Shown here: positions 55,459 to 64,000 of the stretch, in pieces
Layout of the letters: every line of letters begins with the position of its first letter
Position numbering within the stretch: position 1 is the first letter of the stretch
Assembly: GCA_035968095.1 (NCBI GenBank)
Contig: JAWQFW010000001.1
Location: forward strand, 1 to 64,000
Origin: IIICB1 sp035968095
GTDB lineage: Bacteria > Cyanobacteriota > Cyanobacteriia > Cyanobacteriales > SIO1D9
Direction: 5' to 3'
DNA: 64,000 nt
Position numbers and translations under genes: made by a program
The notes under the pieces: generated by a model
What the model saw: only the letters and a program-made list of their open reading frames with translations
Told to the model about the DNA's origin: nothing
Database searches by the model: none

Positions 55459-55775
55459 TTCCCAATTTACCCCTCAGAGTCAGTCAGTTTATTTTTGGCT
55501 AGCGCTACACTGTTCGTTATTTAGAGTATCTTTAGATGTTCTTAGCTTAACAGGATCGCTGTTGAGCTTGTCTTTGGTGTTGGAGATACTTTGGCTTGAT
55601 TATCTCAACTTGCTTGTGATCTAGATCGCGATCCCAATTGTTCCATCTCACTGATTAATGTTGTCTGCTGTCACTAAATATCAGTGGGCGCGATCGCCAA
55701 AATCCCTAATTTCCCTCACCTTAATAAGCTCTTAAATAGACGATACTAAAAATATCGAGTTTAAATCTAACTTTT
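55459..55775. other. Divergent intergenic region
   Basis: About 317 bp between the start of the hybrid kinase and the start of the small gene at 55776. Promoters of both genes should lie here. It includes HIP1-like GCGATCGC at 55690 and no gene. Confidence 0.5.
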
Positions 55776-56018
55776 ATGGATAACAATCTTTTGATTCCTC
55801 CTCGTCTTCTTCCTGGTGCTATTTCCGATATCTTTGCTCAAGTTAGCAAATCTGGATGTATCACTCTTGCCGATCGCTACGGGTTGATGGCTGCTATTTT
55901 AGAACAAGATTCTCTTTCTGACGAAGAAAAAGCTTCTATTGATCGAGTGATTCGAGCTACGATCAGAGGACGAATTCGACTGGTAGATGAAATCTCTGCT
56001 GTTTGGAAATTTTACTGA
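55776..56018 (+). CDS. Small conserved-looking protein of unknown function
   Basis: An 80-residue, helical, soluble protein: LIPPRLLPGAISDIFAQVSK, CITLADRYGLMAAILEQDSL, then SDEEKASIDRVIRAT. It looks like a small single-domain cyanobacterial protein with a regulated-turnover or helix-hairpin form, but no family name can be given. It stands alone between the kinase and era. Confidence 0.6.
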   Translation: MDNNLLIPPRLLPGAISDIFAQVSKSGCITLADRYGLMAAILEQDSLSDEEKASIDRVIRATIRGRIRLVDEISAVWKFY

Positions 56019-56090
56019 TTTTGCTGAGGATTAGTTTTCCTTAGCATTTCACTTTTCGCTCAGATATTTATTGCCGATTTTTATTTTAAT

Positions 56091-57077
56091 TTATTCTTCT
56101 ACTTTATATCCTAATTCAGCTAATCTTAATCGCGATTGTCTCCATTTCGGCTGCACTTTAACAAATAATTCTAAATAAACTTTTCCTGCTATTAATTTTT
56201 GAATTTGCTGACGCGCCGCAGTCCCAATTTCTTTCAGCATACTCCCTTTTTTGCCAATTAAAATTCCTTTTTGGGATTGTCTTTCTACGTTAATTGTAGC
56301 ATAAACGCGGGTAATTTTTTCTGCTTCGGCTACTTTTTCGATAGCAATTGCTACTGAATGAGGAATTTCTTGACGAGTTAGTAACAAAATTTGCTCGCGA
56401 ATTAATTCACCCATAATAAAACGTTCTGGTTGGTCGGTAACTAAATCTGGCGGATAATAATAAGGTCCTGGTTCCAAATTAGTAATTAATAATTCTTGCA
56501 ACTTGTCTAAATTAGTCCCAGTTAGGGCGGAAAACTTGACTAAATCCCAATTGTTTGCTGCGGCAATTTCTGCATAAGTAGCATCAATTACGACAAAGTT
56601 TTCTGATTGATTATCGGATTTGTTTAAGCCCAAAATTACTGGAGTTTCAGTACCTTCGAGAACATCAACAATAAAGCGATCTCCCCCTCCAGCTTCTACC
56701 GAACTATCGACAAGAAATAAGACCAAATCTACCGCATTAATTGCACTTAAAGCATTTTTAACAATAACTTTACCTAATTCATGATGGGGTTTATGAATTC
56801 CCGGTGTATCGACAAAAATTATTTGGACTTCTGGGGTGGTTAAAATGCCTTGTAGTCGGTTACGAGTGGTTTGGGCTACGGGTGAAGTTATGGCTATTTT
56901 TTGCCCGACTAATTGATTCATTAACGTGGATTTACCTACGTTTGGTCGTCCAATAATAGCCACAAATCCAGATTTAAATCCTGCGGGTGCTAAAGGAATT
57001 GGATATTCGATTTCAGTTAAATTTATTTCCTGGTTTTCTTGAGTCATTTGATCCTTGGTAGATTTGATTGATGACAA
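56091..57077 (-). CDS. era: GTPase Era, 16S rRNA maturation and 30S assembly factor
   Basis: A 328-residue GTPase that binds 16S rRNA near its 3' end during ribosome assembly. G1 is GRPNVGKST (43-51), G3 is DTPGIHKPHHELG and G4 is NKSD. The C-terminal KH domain holds GKKGSMLKEIG and ends RLAELGYKVEE. The N-terminal 30 residues are an extension with variable start. The next methionine (residue 11) is an alternative start. Confidence 0.97.
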   Translation of the reverse strand: MSSIKSTKDQMTQENQEINLTEIEYPIPLAPAGFKSGFVAIIGRPNVGKSTLMNQLVGQKIAITSPVAQTTRNRLQGILTTPEVQIIFVDTPGIHKPHHELGKVIVKNALSAINAVDLVLFLVDSSVEAGGGDRFIVDVLEGTETPVILGLNKSDNQSENFVVIDATYAEIAAANNWDLVKFSALTGTNLDKLQELLITNLEPGPYYYPPDLVTDQPERFIMGELIREQILLLTRQEIPHSVAIAIEKVAEAEKITRVYATINVERQSQKGILIGKKGSMLKEIGTAARQQIQKLIAGKVYLELFVKVQPKWRQSRLRLAELGYKVEE

Positions 57078-57199
57078 GTTATTAATTCATTAAATTGAAT
57101 TTTAAACAAACTTGCGACAAAAATCAATAATTACTATTTTTTTGTAATCAAAGAAGTTTGTTTATTTTAACTTTGTTTCTAGAGAAAATTAGTCTCGAA

Positions 57200-58339
57200 T
57201 TACGAAGCTATTTCCAGAATCGAAAGTACATATTCTCCTTGATTTACTGATTTATTAGTTGCAATATCGAAGACTATTCCTGCTGATTCTGCACAGACAT
57301 CGATTACTGTTGGTACTTTTCCTTGTTTATTAAAGCTAAGAAGTTGGTAAAGTTTGTCTCCTGGTTTAACTTTAGTTTCGAGAGGAATTATTTTTTGAAT
57401 CATCCCGCCAGCAAAAGTATGGTATTTTTTGATTTGGCTTTTTCCCACGAGAATAAGTTGATTTGCATTAGTTTCTGCTAAAGGAAAATCTGCGATTTTG
57501 AGTATTTCTTTAGCAGCCAGATAGTTAATAATTCCGCGCGTTCCTTTCGCAACAGATTCGGAGTTGATCTCCATTCCTGAACCTAATTCTAGCGTCCAAG
57601 ATTCTAAATCAAATCGAGTTTCTTGTCCGAGTTGAGCTAATCTTTTTTCCAAGGCTAGCCAGGGTTTAATAAAGGCTTCGTCAAAAGCATCTCCATCATA
57701 TTCATTGAGAACAATAGCATAATCTAGGAGAAAATATTTAGCACTTGCTTCGCGAGTTTGGCAACAATAAAGATAGTCTAGACCTTGGTTACTAGAACTA
57801 TGAATGTCGATGACATAATTCGCATCTAAACATAAGGATTGCAAAAGATAACGATATTGTTCGTGATAAGGAAGACTACTAGGCTGGTTAACTTTGGTGA
57901 TTTCTTTTTGGAAAGCTGCTTGGATGACTTTGAGAAAATGATAGCGAATTTCTGCTGTTTCTTCAGTAATGTTTTTGCTCACAAAAGAATTGAGTTTTTG
58001 AGTTTCTTTTTCATAATCCCAAAAAATTCGGTTCCAATCTTTGCCATCGTAACTATTGTAGCGACCAGAAGCAAAAAAATGACTGCGCTGATTGGTACTG
58101 AGGGGATTACAAACAGGAACTAGCCAAATTTCGCCTTGAATTTGAGTTGATTCTAAACTCGAAAAAAATTCAATTAATTGGTGAATAACTGTGTTCCCGA
58201 CAATTTCTGCACCATGAAGGTTACTTTGGAGATAAGCTTTTTTACCTGGTTGGGAGCCAATAAACTTGTAAACTTGGAGCGAAAGGCGATCGCCGGATGC
58301 TAGTTGTAAAAGATCGATGGTGTCAATTTTGGGGATCAT
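57200..58339 (-). CDS. Succinylglutamate desuccinylase/aspartoacylase family zinc hydrolase
   Basis: A 379-residue M14-like amidohydrolase. The zinc ligands are seen in NLHGAEIVGN (His, Glu) and VIDIHSSSNQG (His), and the catalytic Glu in LESWTLELGSGMEI. The C-terminal part (KVKPGDKLYQLL, ESAGIVFDIATNKSVNQGEYV) is the beta-barrel seen in AstE/aspartoacylase members. The substrate is unknown. It follows era on the same strand with 120 bp between. Confidence 0.85.
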   Translation of the reverse strand: MIPKIDTIDLLQLASGDRLSLQVYKFIGSQPGKKAYLQSNLHGAEIVGNTVIHQLIEFFSSLESTQIQGEIWLVPVCNPLSTNQRSHFFASGRYNSYDGKDWNRIFWDYEKETQKLNSFVSKNITEETAEIRYHFLKVIQAAFQKEITKVNQPSSLPYHEQYRYLLQSLCLDANYVIDIHSSSNQGLDYLYCCQTREASAKYFLLDYAIVLNEYDGDAFDEAFIKPWLALEKRLAQLGQETRFDLESWTLELGSGMEINSESVAKGTRGIINYLAAKEILKIADFPLAETNANQLILVGKSQIKKYHTFAGGMIQKIIPLETKVKPGDKLYQLLSFNKQGKVPTVIDVCAESAGIVFDIATNKSVNQGEYVLSILEIAS

Positions 58340-58526
58340 CGCATTGTCTAAAAGATATTTTCAGATAAAACTTCTATTGTAATTTATTTAAATCCGGATG
58401 CAAAGTTAATTTATCAGTTCGGTAACTTGACCTGACTAAGCTGGCTCGACCGTGTTATCTTCAAGTTAATAGCTAAGAGAAATTTCTAAAGTAGAACAAA
58501 TAAGGGTAAAACGGAGAGCAAAGAAA

Positions 58527-60140
58527 GTGAATCCAAAGGGTGAATGGACTTGCGACGGAGAACCAAAAAATGACGCTTATTCCTCTCAGGCTACAGGTTC
58601 TCATCCACCATATCAAAATACGACTCCAGATTGTGCAGTTTGTGGTTTACCTAGGGAAGCGATGGAAACTTCGACGGGAAAGAAACCAAAGAGGACGATA
58701 GTTTCAGGGACAACTTTTACCTCAAAGCCGGGATTATTGCCAATTTTACTAGCAATAGTTGGGGTGATTCTGTTATTAGGTGTGGGCTTTGGTTTGTATC
58801 GAGTTATTGCGACACGAGAGAATAATGGTGAGGAAGTTTCAGGGGATGCAACGACGGCGGAATTTGTTAGTAGTAAGGGGGTTAATGGGAATTTAATTTC
58901 TCAAGGTGAGAAAATTTTGTTGTCAGTAACGCCAGAAAAAACTAGCGCAGCGTCAGCATTTGCGAGTAAAGATTGGTTGGAAGCGATCGCGCGTTATCAA
59001 CAAGCAACTGATAATAATCGCAACGATCCTGAGAGTAAAATATATCTGCATAATACTCAAGCGATTCAGGCTGGTAATCCTTTAACGATCGCCGCAGTGG
59101 TGCCAATTGCTTCTAGTAGCGATACCGCGCAAGAAATTCTCCGTGGTGTGGCTCAAGCACAAGATGAGTTTAACTCATCAAATCCTCCGGCGGGTCGTTT
59201 GTTACAAGTTGTCATTGTTAACGATCTTGACTCGACAAAATCGGCGGGTTTGGCGCAAGATTTGGTTCAGTCGCCGCAGATTTTGGGAGTATTAGGACAT
59301 GGAATTGATAGCGGTAGTCGTCAGGCGATCGCGATTTATGAGCAAAATAATTTAGCGGTACTTTCTCCGGTGAGTACGAGTATTACTCCTAGTGGTGATG
59401 GAAATTCGACGGTGAAAACGATTCCCCAAACGGAAAAAGCGGGTGAGTTACTGGGTAATTATTTACAAACGGTGGGGATAACTTTGGCGAAATACGCTAA
59501 TAGTCAACAATCTTCCCCAGCCGCAGTGGTTTTCTTTAATTCTGATAGTCCCTACAGCGAATTACTCAAACGTGAATTTATTAACGCCCTTTCGCAGCAA
59601 AATGGGAAAGTAGTTAAGGAAGTAGATGTGACGACGGCTGATGTCGCCAGCGAAATAAACGCCGCTTCCCAAGCGGGTGCAAATATCGCCATGCTAGCTT
59701 TAAGTAAAAATAAAGTTAACCAAGCCGTAGAAATTGCCCAAGCGAATGCTAGCTTGTCTCAAGCTTTAACTTTAATTGGCGGTGACGAACTGTATAACCC
59801 AACAATTTTAGTTGCAGGAGGAGACGCGATCGCCGATCTAGTTTTAGCAGTTCCGTGGCGATCGCAACCTAACGATCCTTTTGCTACAGATGCAGCGAAT
59901 ATTTGGAAAGGAAGGGTAAGCTGGCGTACTGCAACCGCTTACGATGCTACCCAAGCTTTAATTGAAGCTATTAGTCAAAACGCTACTCGTGACGCAGTTT
60001 CCCAACAACTCGCAAGCGGTATTCCCATTGAGGGAACCAACACCCAAACCAACGTCCTTGAGGAAGTTCCTCTCGTTCAAGCAACTCTCGGTACTGAAGG
60101 TCCTCCTGGTTCTCAATATCAATTCGATCCTGTTCCTTAA
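58527..60140 (+). CDS. Membrane-anchored receptor-like protein with periplasmic-binding (type 1) domain
   Basis: A 537-residue protein. The first 60 residues are cytosolic with cysteines (WTCDGE, CAVCGLP), perhaps a partial zinc site. A single membrane helix (LLPILLAIVGVILLLGVGF, about 70-95) follows. Residues 180-535 form a Leu/Ile/Val-binding-protein-like domain: LTIAAVVPIASSSDTAQEI, VLGHGIDSGSRQAIAIY and LAVLSPVSTS. Such ligand-binding domains occur fused to signalling parts. The GTG start at 58527 is the best choice. It is in a row with a vWA protein and a tubulin-like gene. Confidence 0.8.
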   Translation: MNPKGEWTCDGEPKNDAYSSQATGSHPPYQNTTPDCAVCGLPREAMETSTGKKPKRTIVSGTTFTSKPGLLPILLAIVGVILLLGVGFGLYRVIATRENNGEEVSGDATTAEFVSSKGVNGNLISQGEKILLSVTPEKTSAASAFASKDWLEAIARYQQATDNNRNDPESKIYLHNTQAIQAGNPLTIAAVVPIASSSDTAQEILRGVAQAQDEFNSSNPPAGRLLQVVIVNDLDSTKSAGLAQDLVQSPQILGVLGHGIDSGSRQAIAIYEQNNLAVLSPVSTSITPSGDGNSTVKTIPQTEKAGELLGNYLQTVGITLAKYANSQQSSPAAVVFFNSDSPYSELLKREFINALSQQNGKVVKEVDVTTADVASEINAASQAGANIAMLALSKNKVNQAVEIAQANASLSQALTLIGGDELYNPTILVAGGDAIADLVLAVPWRSQPNDPFATDAANIWKGRVSWRTATAYDATQALIEAISQNATRDAVSQQLASGIPIEGTNTQTNVLEEVPLVQATLGTEGPPGSQYQFDPVP

Positions 60141-60170
60141 TCATTTTGTTCAATCTCTTACCTCAAAAAA

Positions 60171-61088
60171 ATGACTTTCTCTCGTCGTCCTTTGTGGTTG
60201 TATCCCTTATTTCAAATTCCCTTAATTTTGTTAGGTATTTTCTTAGCAACAACCTTACTTTTCTGGCTATTTGGGATCGGTAGACCGAATGTAGCTGTAG
60301 CGATTGGTTTGGATTTGAGTACGAGTACCTACACACCTCAAGAATTTAATGCACCAGGGACAGTTATGTCTCAAGAAGTTGCGGCGGTGCGATCGTATTT
60401 AGACATCAACGATCGCCTTTTACGTCAACCCAACCAAGTACAAGTCTTCGGCTTTGGTGGAGTTACCATCTCGCTAACTGATAATTTTCAAAGCGACAGT
60501 CAAAAAATCAACGCCGAATTAACTGAAGCTTTACAATACCCTAATTTACCTGAAAGAGTCGCGAACGGCAGTACCGATATTAATTTAGCGATCCAAAATG
60601 GAATTAATGCACTCAGCAAAATTAGCGATCGCTGTCGAGAATTTCTCTTAGTCACCGACGGGGGTGCATCCGTATCTCCAGAAGTGATTGGGAACGCGAT
60701 CGCCCAAAGAGTCAAAATCAATACTGTTATTATCGGCGGCGAATCTTTAGAATTAAGAGCAGCAGCTTTTGCCACCAAAGGTAACTATCACACCACCGCT
60801 AGCAACAATCTCGAAACCTTATTTACCGAACGATTATTCACCAGTTTCAACAGCAATCTCAAATGGATAATCTTCTGGTTAGGCGCAGCTTGGATAGCTT
60901 TAATGTGGACATTAGTTTTACCTCTAGATCGTTGGCTTTTCCAAAATATTATGCAAATGCCCATTAATTTAGCAGGTCAATTAGCACTAGGAAACGCCTT
61001 CTTCTGGACTGCCGCCACCCCCGGAATTATCATCGGCATCTATCGTTTACTAAACTTTTCCGGCTTACCCTTCTTTTCTAGTTGTTAA
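60171..61088 (+). CDS. vWA-domain membrane protein
   Basis: A 305-residue protein with an N-terminal membrane helix (PLFQIPLILLGIFLATTLLF), a vWA domain and two C-terminal membrane helices (IIFWLGAAWIALMWTLVL and FFWTAATPGIIIGIYRLL). The MIDAS metal site is complete: DLSTS at 48-52, GSTDIN (Thr) and VTDGG (Asp). It lies 30 bp after the receptor-like gene and 92 bp before the tubulin-like gene, so the three may act together. Confidence 0.82.
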   Translation: MTFSRRPLWLYPLFQIPLILLGIFLATTLLFWLFGIGRPNVAVAIGLDLSTSTYTPQEFNAPGTVMSQEVAAVRSYLDINDRLLRQPNQVQVFGFGGVTISLTDNFQSDSQKINAELTEALQYPNLPERVANGSTDINLAIQNGINALSKISDRCREFLLVTDGGASVSPEVIGNAIAQRVKINTVIIGGESLELRAAAFATKGNYHTTASNNLETLFTERLFTSFNSNLKWIIFWLGAAWIALMWTLVLPLDRWLFQNIMQMPINLAGQLALGNAFFWTAATPGIIIGIYRLLNFSGLPFFSSC

Positions 61089-61100
61089 ACACCCTCAAAA

Positions 61101-61153
61101 CCTCGTTACCAGGCTCCGTCTGGTAACGCTCCTCCAGAGGCTCCGCCTCCCCC
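61101..61153. repeat. Dispersed GC-rich hairpin repeat, short copy
   Basis: CCTCGTTACCAGGCTCCGTC, TGGTAACG and AGAGGCTCCGCCTCC are the same blocks as in the repeats at 39495 and 43311. It lies between the vWA and the tubulin-like genes and does not break either. Confidence 0.7.
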
Positions 61154-61180
61154 GAAAACCACCAAAACAAGGAGTAACCA

Positions 61181-64000
61181 ATGCCAGCACAAGCAGAAGA
61201 AAAAAGTATGGTTCCCACAGTCCTCGTCGGCATCGGCGGCACCGGAACCGAAGTCCTCGCCAGAGTCAGAAGATTAATCGAGGAAACCTACGTTAGCCTC
61301 AACAATTTTCCCATCGTTAGTTTCCTCATTATTGATACCGACAAAGACTACAAAATTAATAACACCGAAGCCGGAGGTTCCCCCTTCAAAGACAACGAAA
61401 AACACTGGGCAAGAGTAAGCGGGAAACAAGTCCGAGAAATGGTCGCCGACATGGAAAATTATCCTTGGATTGACAGTTGGTTTCCCAGAGAATTAGAGCG
61501 AAATATCACCTCTCTCGAAGCTGGTGCCGGACAAATTCGCGCTTGTGGACGCTTTGCTTTTTTCTGCAATTATTACGAGATTCAAAAGAAGTTTCTTGAA
61601 GCAGTAAATCGTACCAAAGGAAGAGATAATTTTATGTTAGACCGCTATGGAATTAAAGTAAATAGCGGCAGTATTAATGTCTTCGTTACAGGTTCTTTAT
61701 CCGGCGGTACAGGTAGCGGAATGCTCATCGATATTGGCTACTGTGTTCGTAATTGGGTGAAAAAAGAACAAAGTCCTCTTGTAACAGCAATTGTCCCCAC
61801 TCCAGAAGCTTTTGCCGGGATTAATGTTGGCGATAAAGTCTTAGCTAACGGCTATGCGGCGATGATGGAATTAAGTTATTTTTCCGATCATCGTACCGAA
61901 TATGTGAGTCAATTTAGTAACGGATTAGCTGACGAAGTTCGCAGCAAATTACCACCCTTCGATTTCACCTATTTAGTAGGTACAAAAAACGGGGAAACTG
62001 ACTTTAAATTAGAGCAAATTCGGGAAATGATTGCTCAAAATATTTTCCTCGATTTAACCTCAGATTTTTCACCACATAAACGTTCAATTCGTGATAACAT
62101 TAAAAGTGCTTGGTCGCAAGCTGACCCAGGTGGACGAGGCTACCCGAAAAACTTCATGAGTTTCGGGCTATCAACTATTGAAATTCCTATCGCCCAAATT
62201 CGTACTTCTTTAAGTAACCGACTTGCTCAAGATTTAGTGAGTTGGTGGCTCAATGAAACAGCAATTTTGCCTGCACAAATGCGGGAATTAGTCCAAAATG
62301 ATATTCTGAAAAGAATGCGCCTCACCGAAGCAGAAATGATTACTGATATTTCTGCCGCTCAAGACCGTTCTTTTTTAGCAATAATTTCCGACTGGATTAA
62401 CAGTATTCGTCAAGAAATTGCTAGCGAAAATTTATTGCAATGTACCCAACAAGGTGTTAATATGTTGGGGCGAGAAAAAGGAAAAATTCTCCAATTTGTT
62501 GATGGATATTTGAAACCAAAAGTCGATCAATATCGTAGCGATCATTTCCGAGAATTAAGCCCCGATGAACGCTTACACGGTGATTATTTTGGTAAAATGT
62601 ACGACAATCGAAATCAATTAGTCGTTCGAGGTCGTCAAACTTTAGAAAGCGAATTTTATCGCATTTTAGAAGACCGTACCCAAGGACCCAAATTCGCGGC
62701 TGCCTTTATTGTGACTGTACGGCAAATCTTGGAAGATACGGCGGAAAAATTTCGCTCCCAACGCGATCGCATTTGGGAACCAAAAGAAAATGAACGTCAA
62801 AAACAATACGAACAAGGACTCCAAGATTTAACTGAATTTAAAGACAAATTTGGGACAACTAAACAAGCCAAAATGGAGCAGTATTGCGAAAAAGCACTCA
62901 GTGGTTTAGAAGGTGCTTTAATCGCCATTATTCAACGCAAAGCGCGGTCAATTGGGTTAGATTTAATCAACCGCTTACAAGAGCATTTAACGGCTTTAGA
63001 ATATCGTTTTAACCGCTTGCAGCAAAAGTTAATTCAAACCCGCGATTTGTATAAAGAAAAAGCCGACAAGCAAGCTAAAAGCGCCGATGCTTTAATTATT
63101 AACGGGATTAAACTATACGATCGCCAAGAACTCAATAGTTTGTATGAAGACTTAATCGCCCAGTTAGCAGGTGCAACAGTAGGTAACAAAACCGCCTATG
63201 AAACTGGGATGGATTCGATTTGTAGTACCATGTCCCAAGATGTTCTTAACCAAGCAAGCCCTTTGTGGAAAGAAACCCGTGCAGCTAACGAAGTCATGCG
63301 GCTATTTGATATTACCGAAATCCCCGATGTCAAAGATGAAGATTTGCAGCAAATTATCTTCTATCGCACGAAACAAGTATTAGAAAATGCGCCTCAAACA
63401 AGCAAAATTAAGCAAGAATTAGCCGCCTGCGATCGCATCTTTAAGGTTTACAATGACAACAGCGAAATTGTCAATAATATTCGCATTGCTTATAACAAAT
63501 CTAAACCTTTAATTCTGCTTAATCAAGCTGTTTTACGCGGCAAAGATGCGAATTTTACTCCAGCATTAAATGTTAATGTTGCTGTCTTAGGAGGTCGGAA
63601 AACTAGCGATCCTGCCGCCCAAAAATTCGTTCCCATGTTACAAGAATTTATTGGGAACGAAGATGCAATTAAACCATTAGGAGATCCCGAACGTCACCGG
63701 GTTATTTTTGTGCAAGAAATTGGTGGTTTTTCGCTCCGTTGCATTGATGGGATGCGCGACTTACGACAATCTTATCAAGATTGGAAAGGTGAATTTATTG
63801 TTGCGAAACGGGCGCAATTAAAAGGCGAAAGTCGCGATTTACCTGTTCCCGTTCACATCCAAAAAGAACCGCCTTTCTGGGATATATTTCCAGAAGATCC
63901 GCGCGTTTTTCACTTAGTAGTGCAAGCAAGGGCTTTAGCTATTCTGCGTCAGGAAGAAAATAAAGCGACGAAAGAAAATTCAATTCGCTATACAAAATCA
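61181..64000 (+). CDS. Tubulin-like GTPase-superfamily protein (3' end outside window)
   Basis: At least 940 residues, cut by the window end. AAGGAGTAACCA precedes the ATG. The N-terminus PTVLVGIGGTGTEVLARVRR is the first nucleotide-binding loop. FVTGSLSGGTGSGMLIDIGY around residue 170-190 has the GGTGSG tubulin/FtsZ signature. Members of this large tubulin-like family are found with vWA and signalling genes in many bacteria. The middle has helical/coiled-coil segments (RSQRDRIWEPKENERQKQYE). The role is unknown. It may form filaments or act in a conflict-type complex. Confidence 0.8.
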   Translation, partial: MPAQAEEKSMVPTVLVGIGGTGTEVLARVRRLIEETYVSLNNFPIVSFLIIDTDKDYKINNTEAGGSPFKDNEKHWARVSGKQVREMVADMENYPWIDSWFPRELERNITSLEAGAGQIRACGRFAFFCNYYEIQKKFLEAVNRTKGRDNFMLDRYGIKVNSGSINVFVTGSLSGGTGSGMLIDIGYCVRNWVKKEQSPLVTAIVPTPEAFAGINVGDKVLANGYAAMMELSYFSDHRTEYVSQFSNGLADEVRSKLPPFDFTYLVGTKNGETDFKLEQIREMIAQNIFLDLTSDFSPHKRSIRDNIKSAWSQADPGGRGYPKNFMSFGLSTIEIPIAQIRTSLSNRLAQDLVSWWLNETAILPAQMRELVQNDILKRMRLTEAEMITDISAAQDRSFLAIISDWINSIRQEIASENLLQCTQQGVNMLGREKGKILQFVDGYLKPKVDQYRSDHFRELSPDERLHGDYFGKMYDNRNQLVVRGRQTLESEFYRILEDRTQGPKFAAAFIVTVRQILEDTAEKFRSQRDRIWEPKENERQKQYEQGLQDLTEFKDKFGTTKQAKMEQYCEKALSGLEGALIAIIQRKARSIGLDLINRLQEHLTALEYRFNRLQQKLIQTRDLYKEKADKQAKSADALIINGIKLYDRQELNSLYEDLIAQLAGATVGNKTAYETGMDSICSTMSQDVLNQASPLWKETRAANEVMRLFDITEIPDVKDEDLQQIIFYRTKQVLENAPQTSKIKQELAACDRIFKVYNDNSEIVNNIRIAYNKSKPLILLNQAVLRGKDANFTPALNVNVAVLGGRKTSDPAAQKFVPMLQEFIGNEDAIKPLGDPERHRVIFVQEIGGFSLRCIDGMRDLRQSYQDWKGEFIVAKRAQLKGESRDLPVPVHIQKEPPFWDIFPEDPRVFHLVVQARALAILRQEENKATKENSIRYTKS

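Overview
The window is chromosomal DNA of a cyanobacterium. It carries psaC for photosystem I, is rich in GCGATCGC-type (HIP1) palindromes, and its housekeeping genes (glmS, era, psaC, a CheA-type hybrid kinase) look cyanobacterial. Two runs of exactly 100 N, at 28187-28286 and 43352-43451, mark scaffold gaps. Both fall inside repetitive DNA.

Region 1 (1-14342) is the right-hand part of a type I-B CRISPR-associated Tn7-like transposon (CAST). From the glmS side it reads tnsA, tnsB, tnsC, a TniQ/TnsD-family gene, cas6, cas8, cas7, cas5 and an 11-repeat CRISPR array, all on the minus strand. There is no cas3, cas1 or cas2. A terminal TGT/ACA end with three 20-bp-spaced repeats stops 25 bp past the glmS stop codon, the classic attTn7 position. 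The left end is outside the window. A type I restriction subunit (HsdR) is probable cargo. Next to the array lies a 5'-truncated TniQ that resembles the short TniQ of type V-K CASTs. Between cas6 and tniQ lie a 33-codon remnant of an integron-integrase-like recombinase and an attC-like hairpin.

Region 2 (14368-18437) holds glmS, then about 2 kb of mostly non-coding or decayed DNA with a transposase remnant.

Region 3 (18438-31584) is a type III-B (Cmr) CRISPR locus on the plus strand: cas10/cmr2, cmr3, cmr4, cmr5, a fused cmr6-cmr1, a CARF-HEPN ribonuclease, then a 48-repeat array. The last base of its repeat changes in blocks along the array. Region 4 (31585-46770) is an adaptation island: cas2, three cas1 genes, one of them a reverse transcriptase-Cas1 fusion, and two arrays (33 and 9 repeats) with homologous leaders. 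A 1188-aa HTH/P-loop (STAND-like) protein sits between the second cas1 and RT-cas1, flanked by direct repeats. Many spacers of the 33-repeat array are themselves inverted repeats. A kinase-WYL fusion (47187-49286) closes the island. Probable logic: RT-Cas1/Cas1/Cas2 acquire spacers, possibly from structured RNA; Cmr uses the crRNAs; Cas10 makes cyclic oligoadenylate that activates the CARF-HEPN protein. No cas6 for these arrays is visible.

Region 5 (49531-64000) holds a truncated sensor-kinase remnant, psaC, a CheA-type hybrid kinase with two receiver domains, a small unknown gene, era, an aspartoacylase-like gene, and a cluster of a membrane-anchored receptor-like protein, a von Willebrand A membrane protein and a tubulin-like protein cut by the window end.
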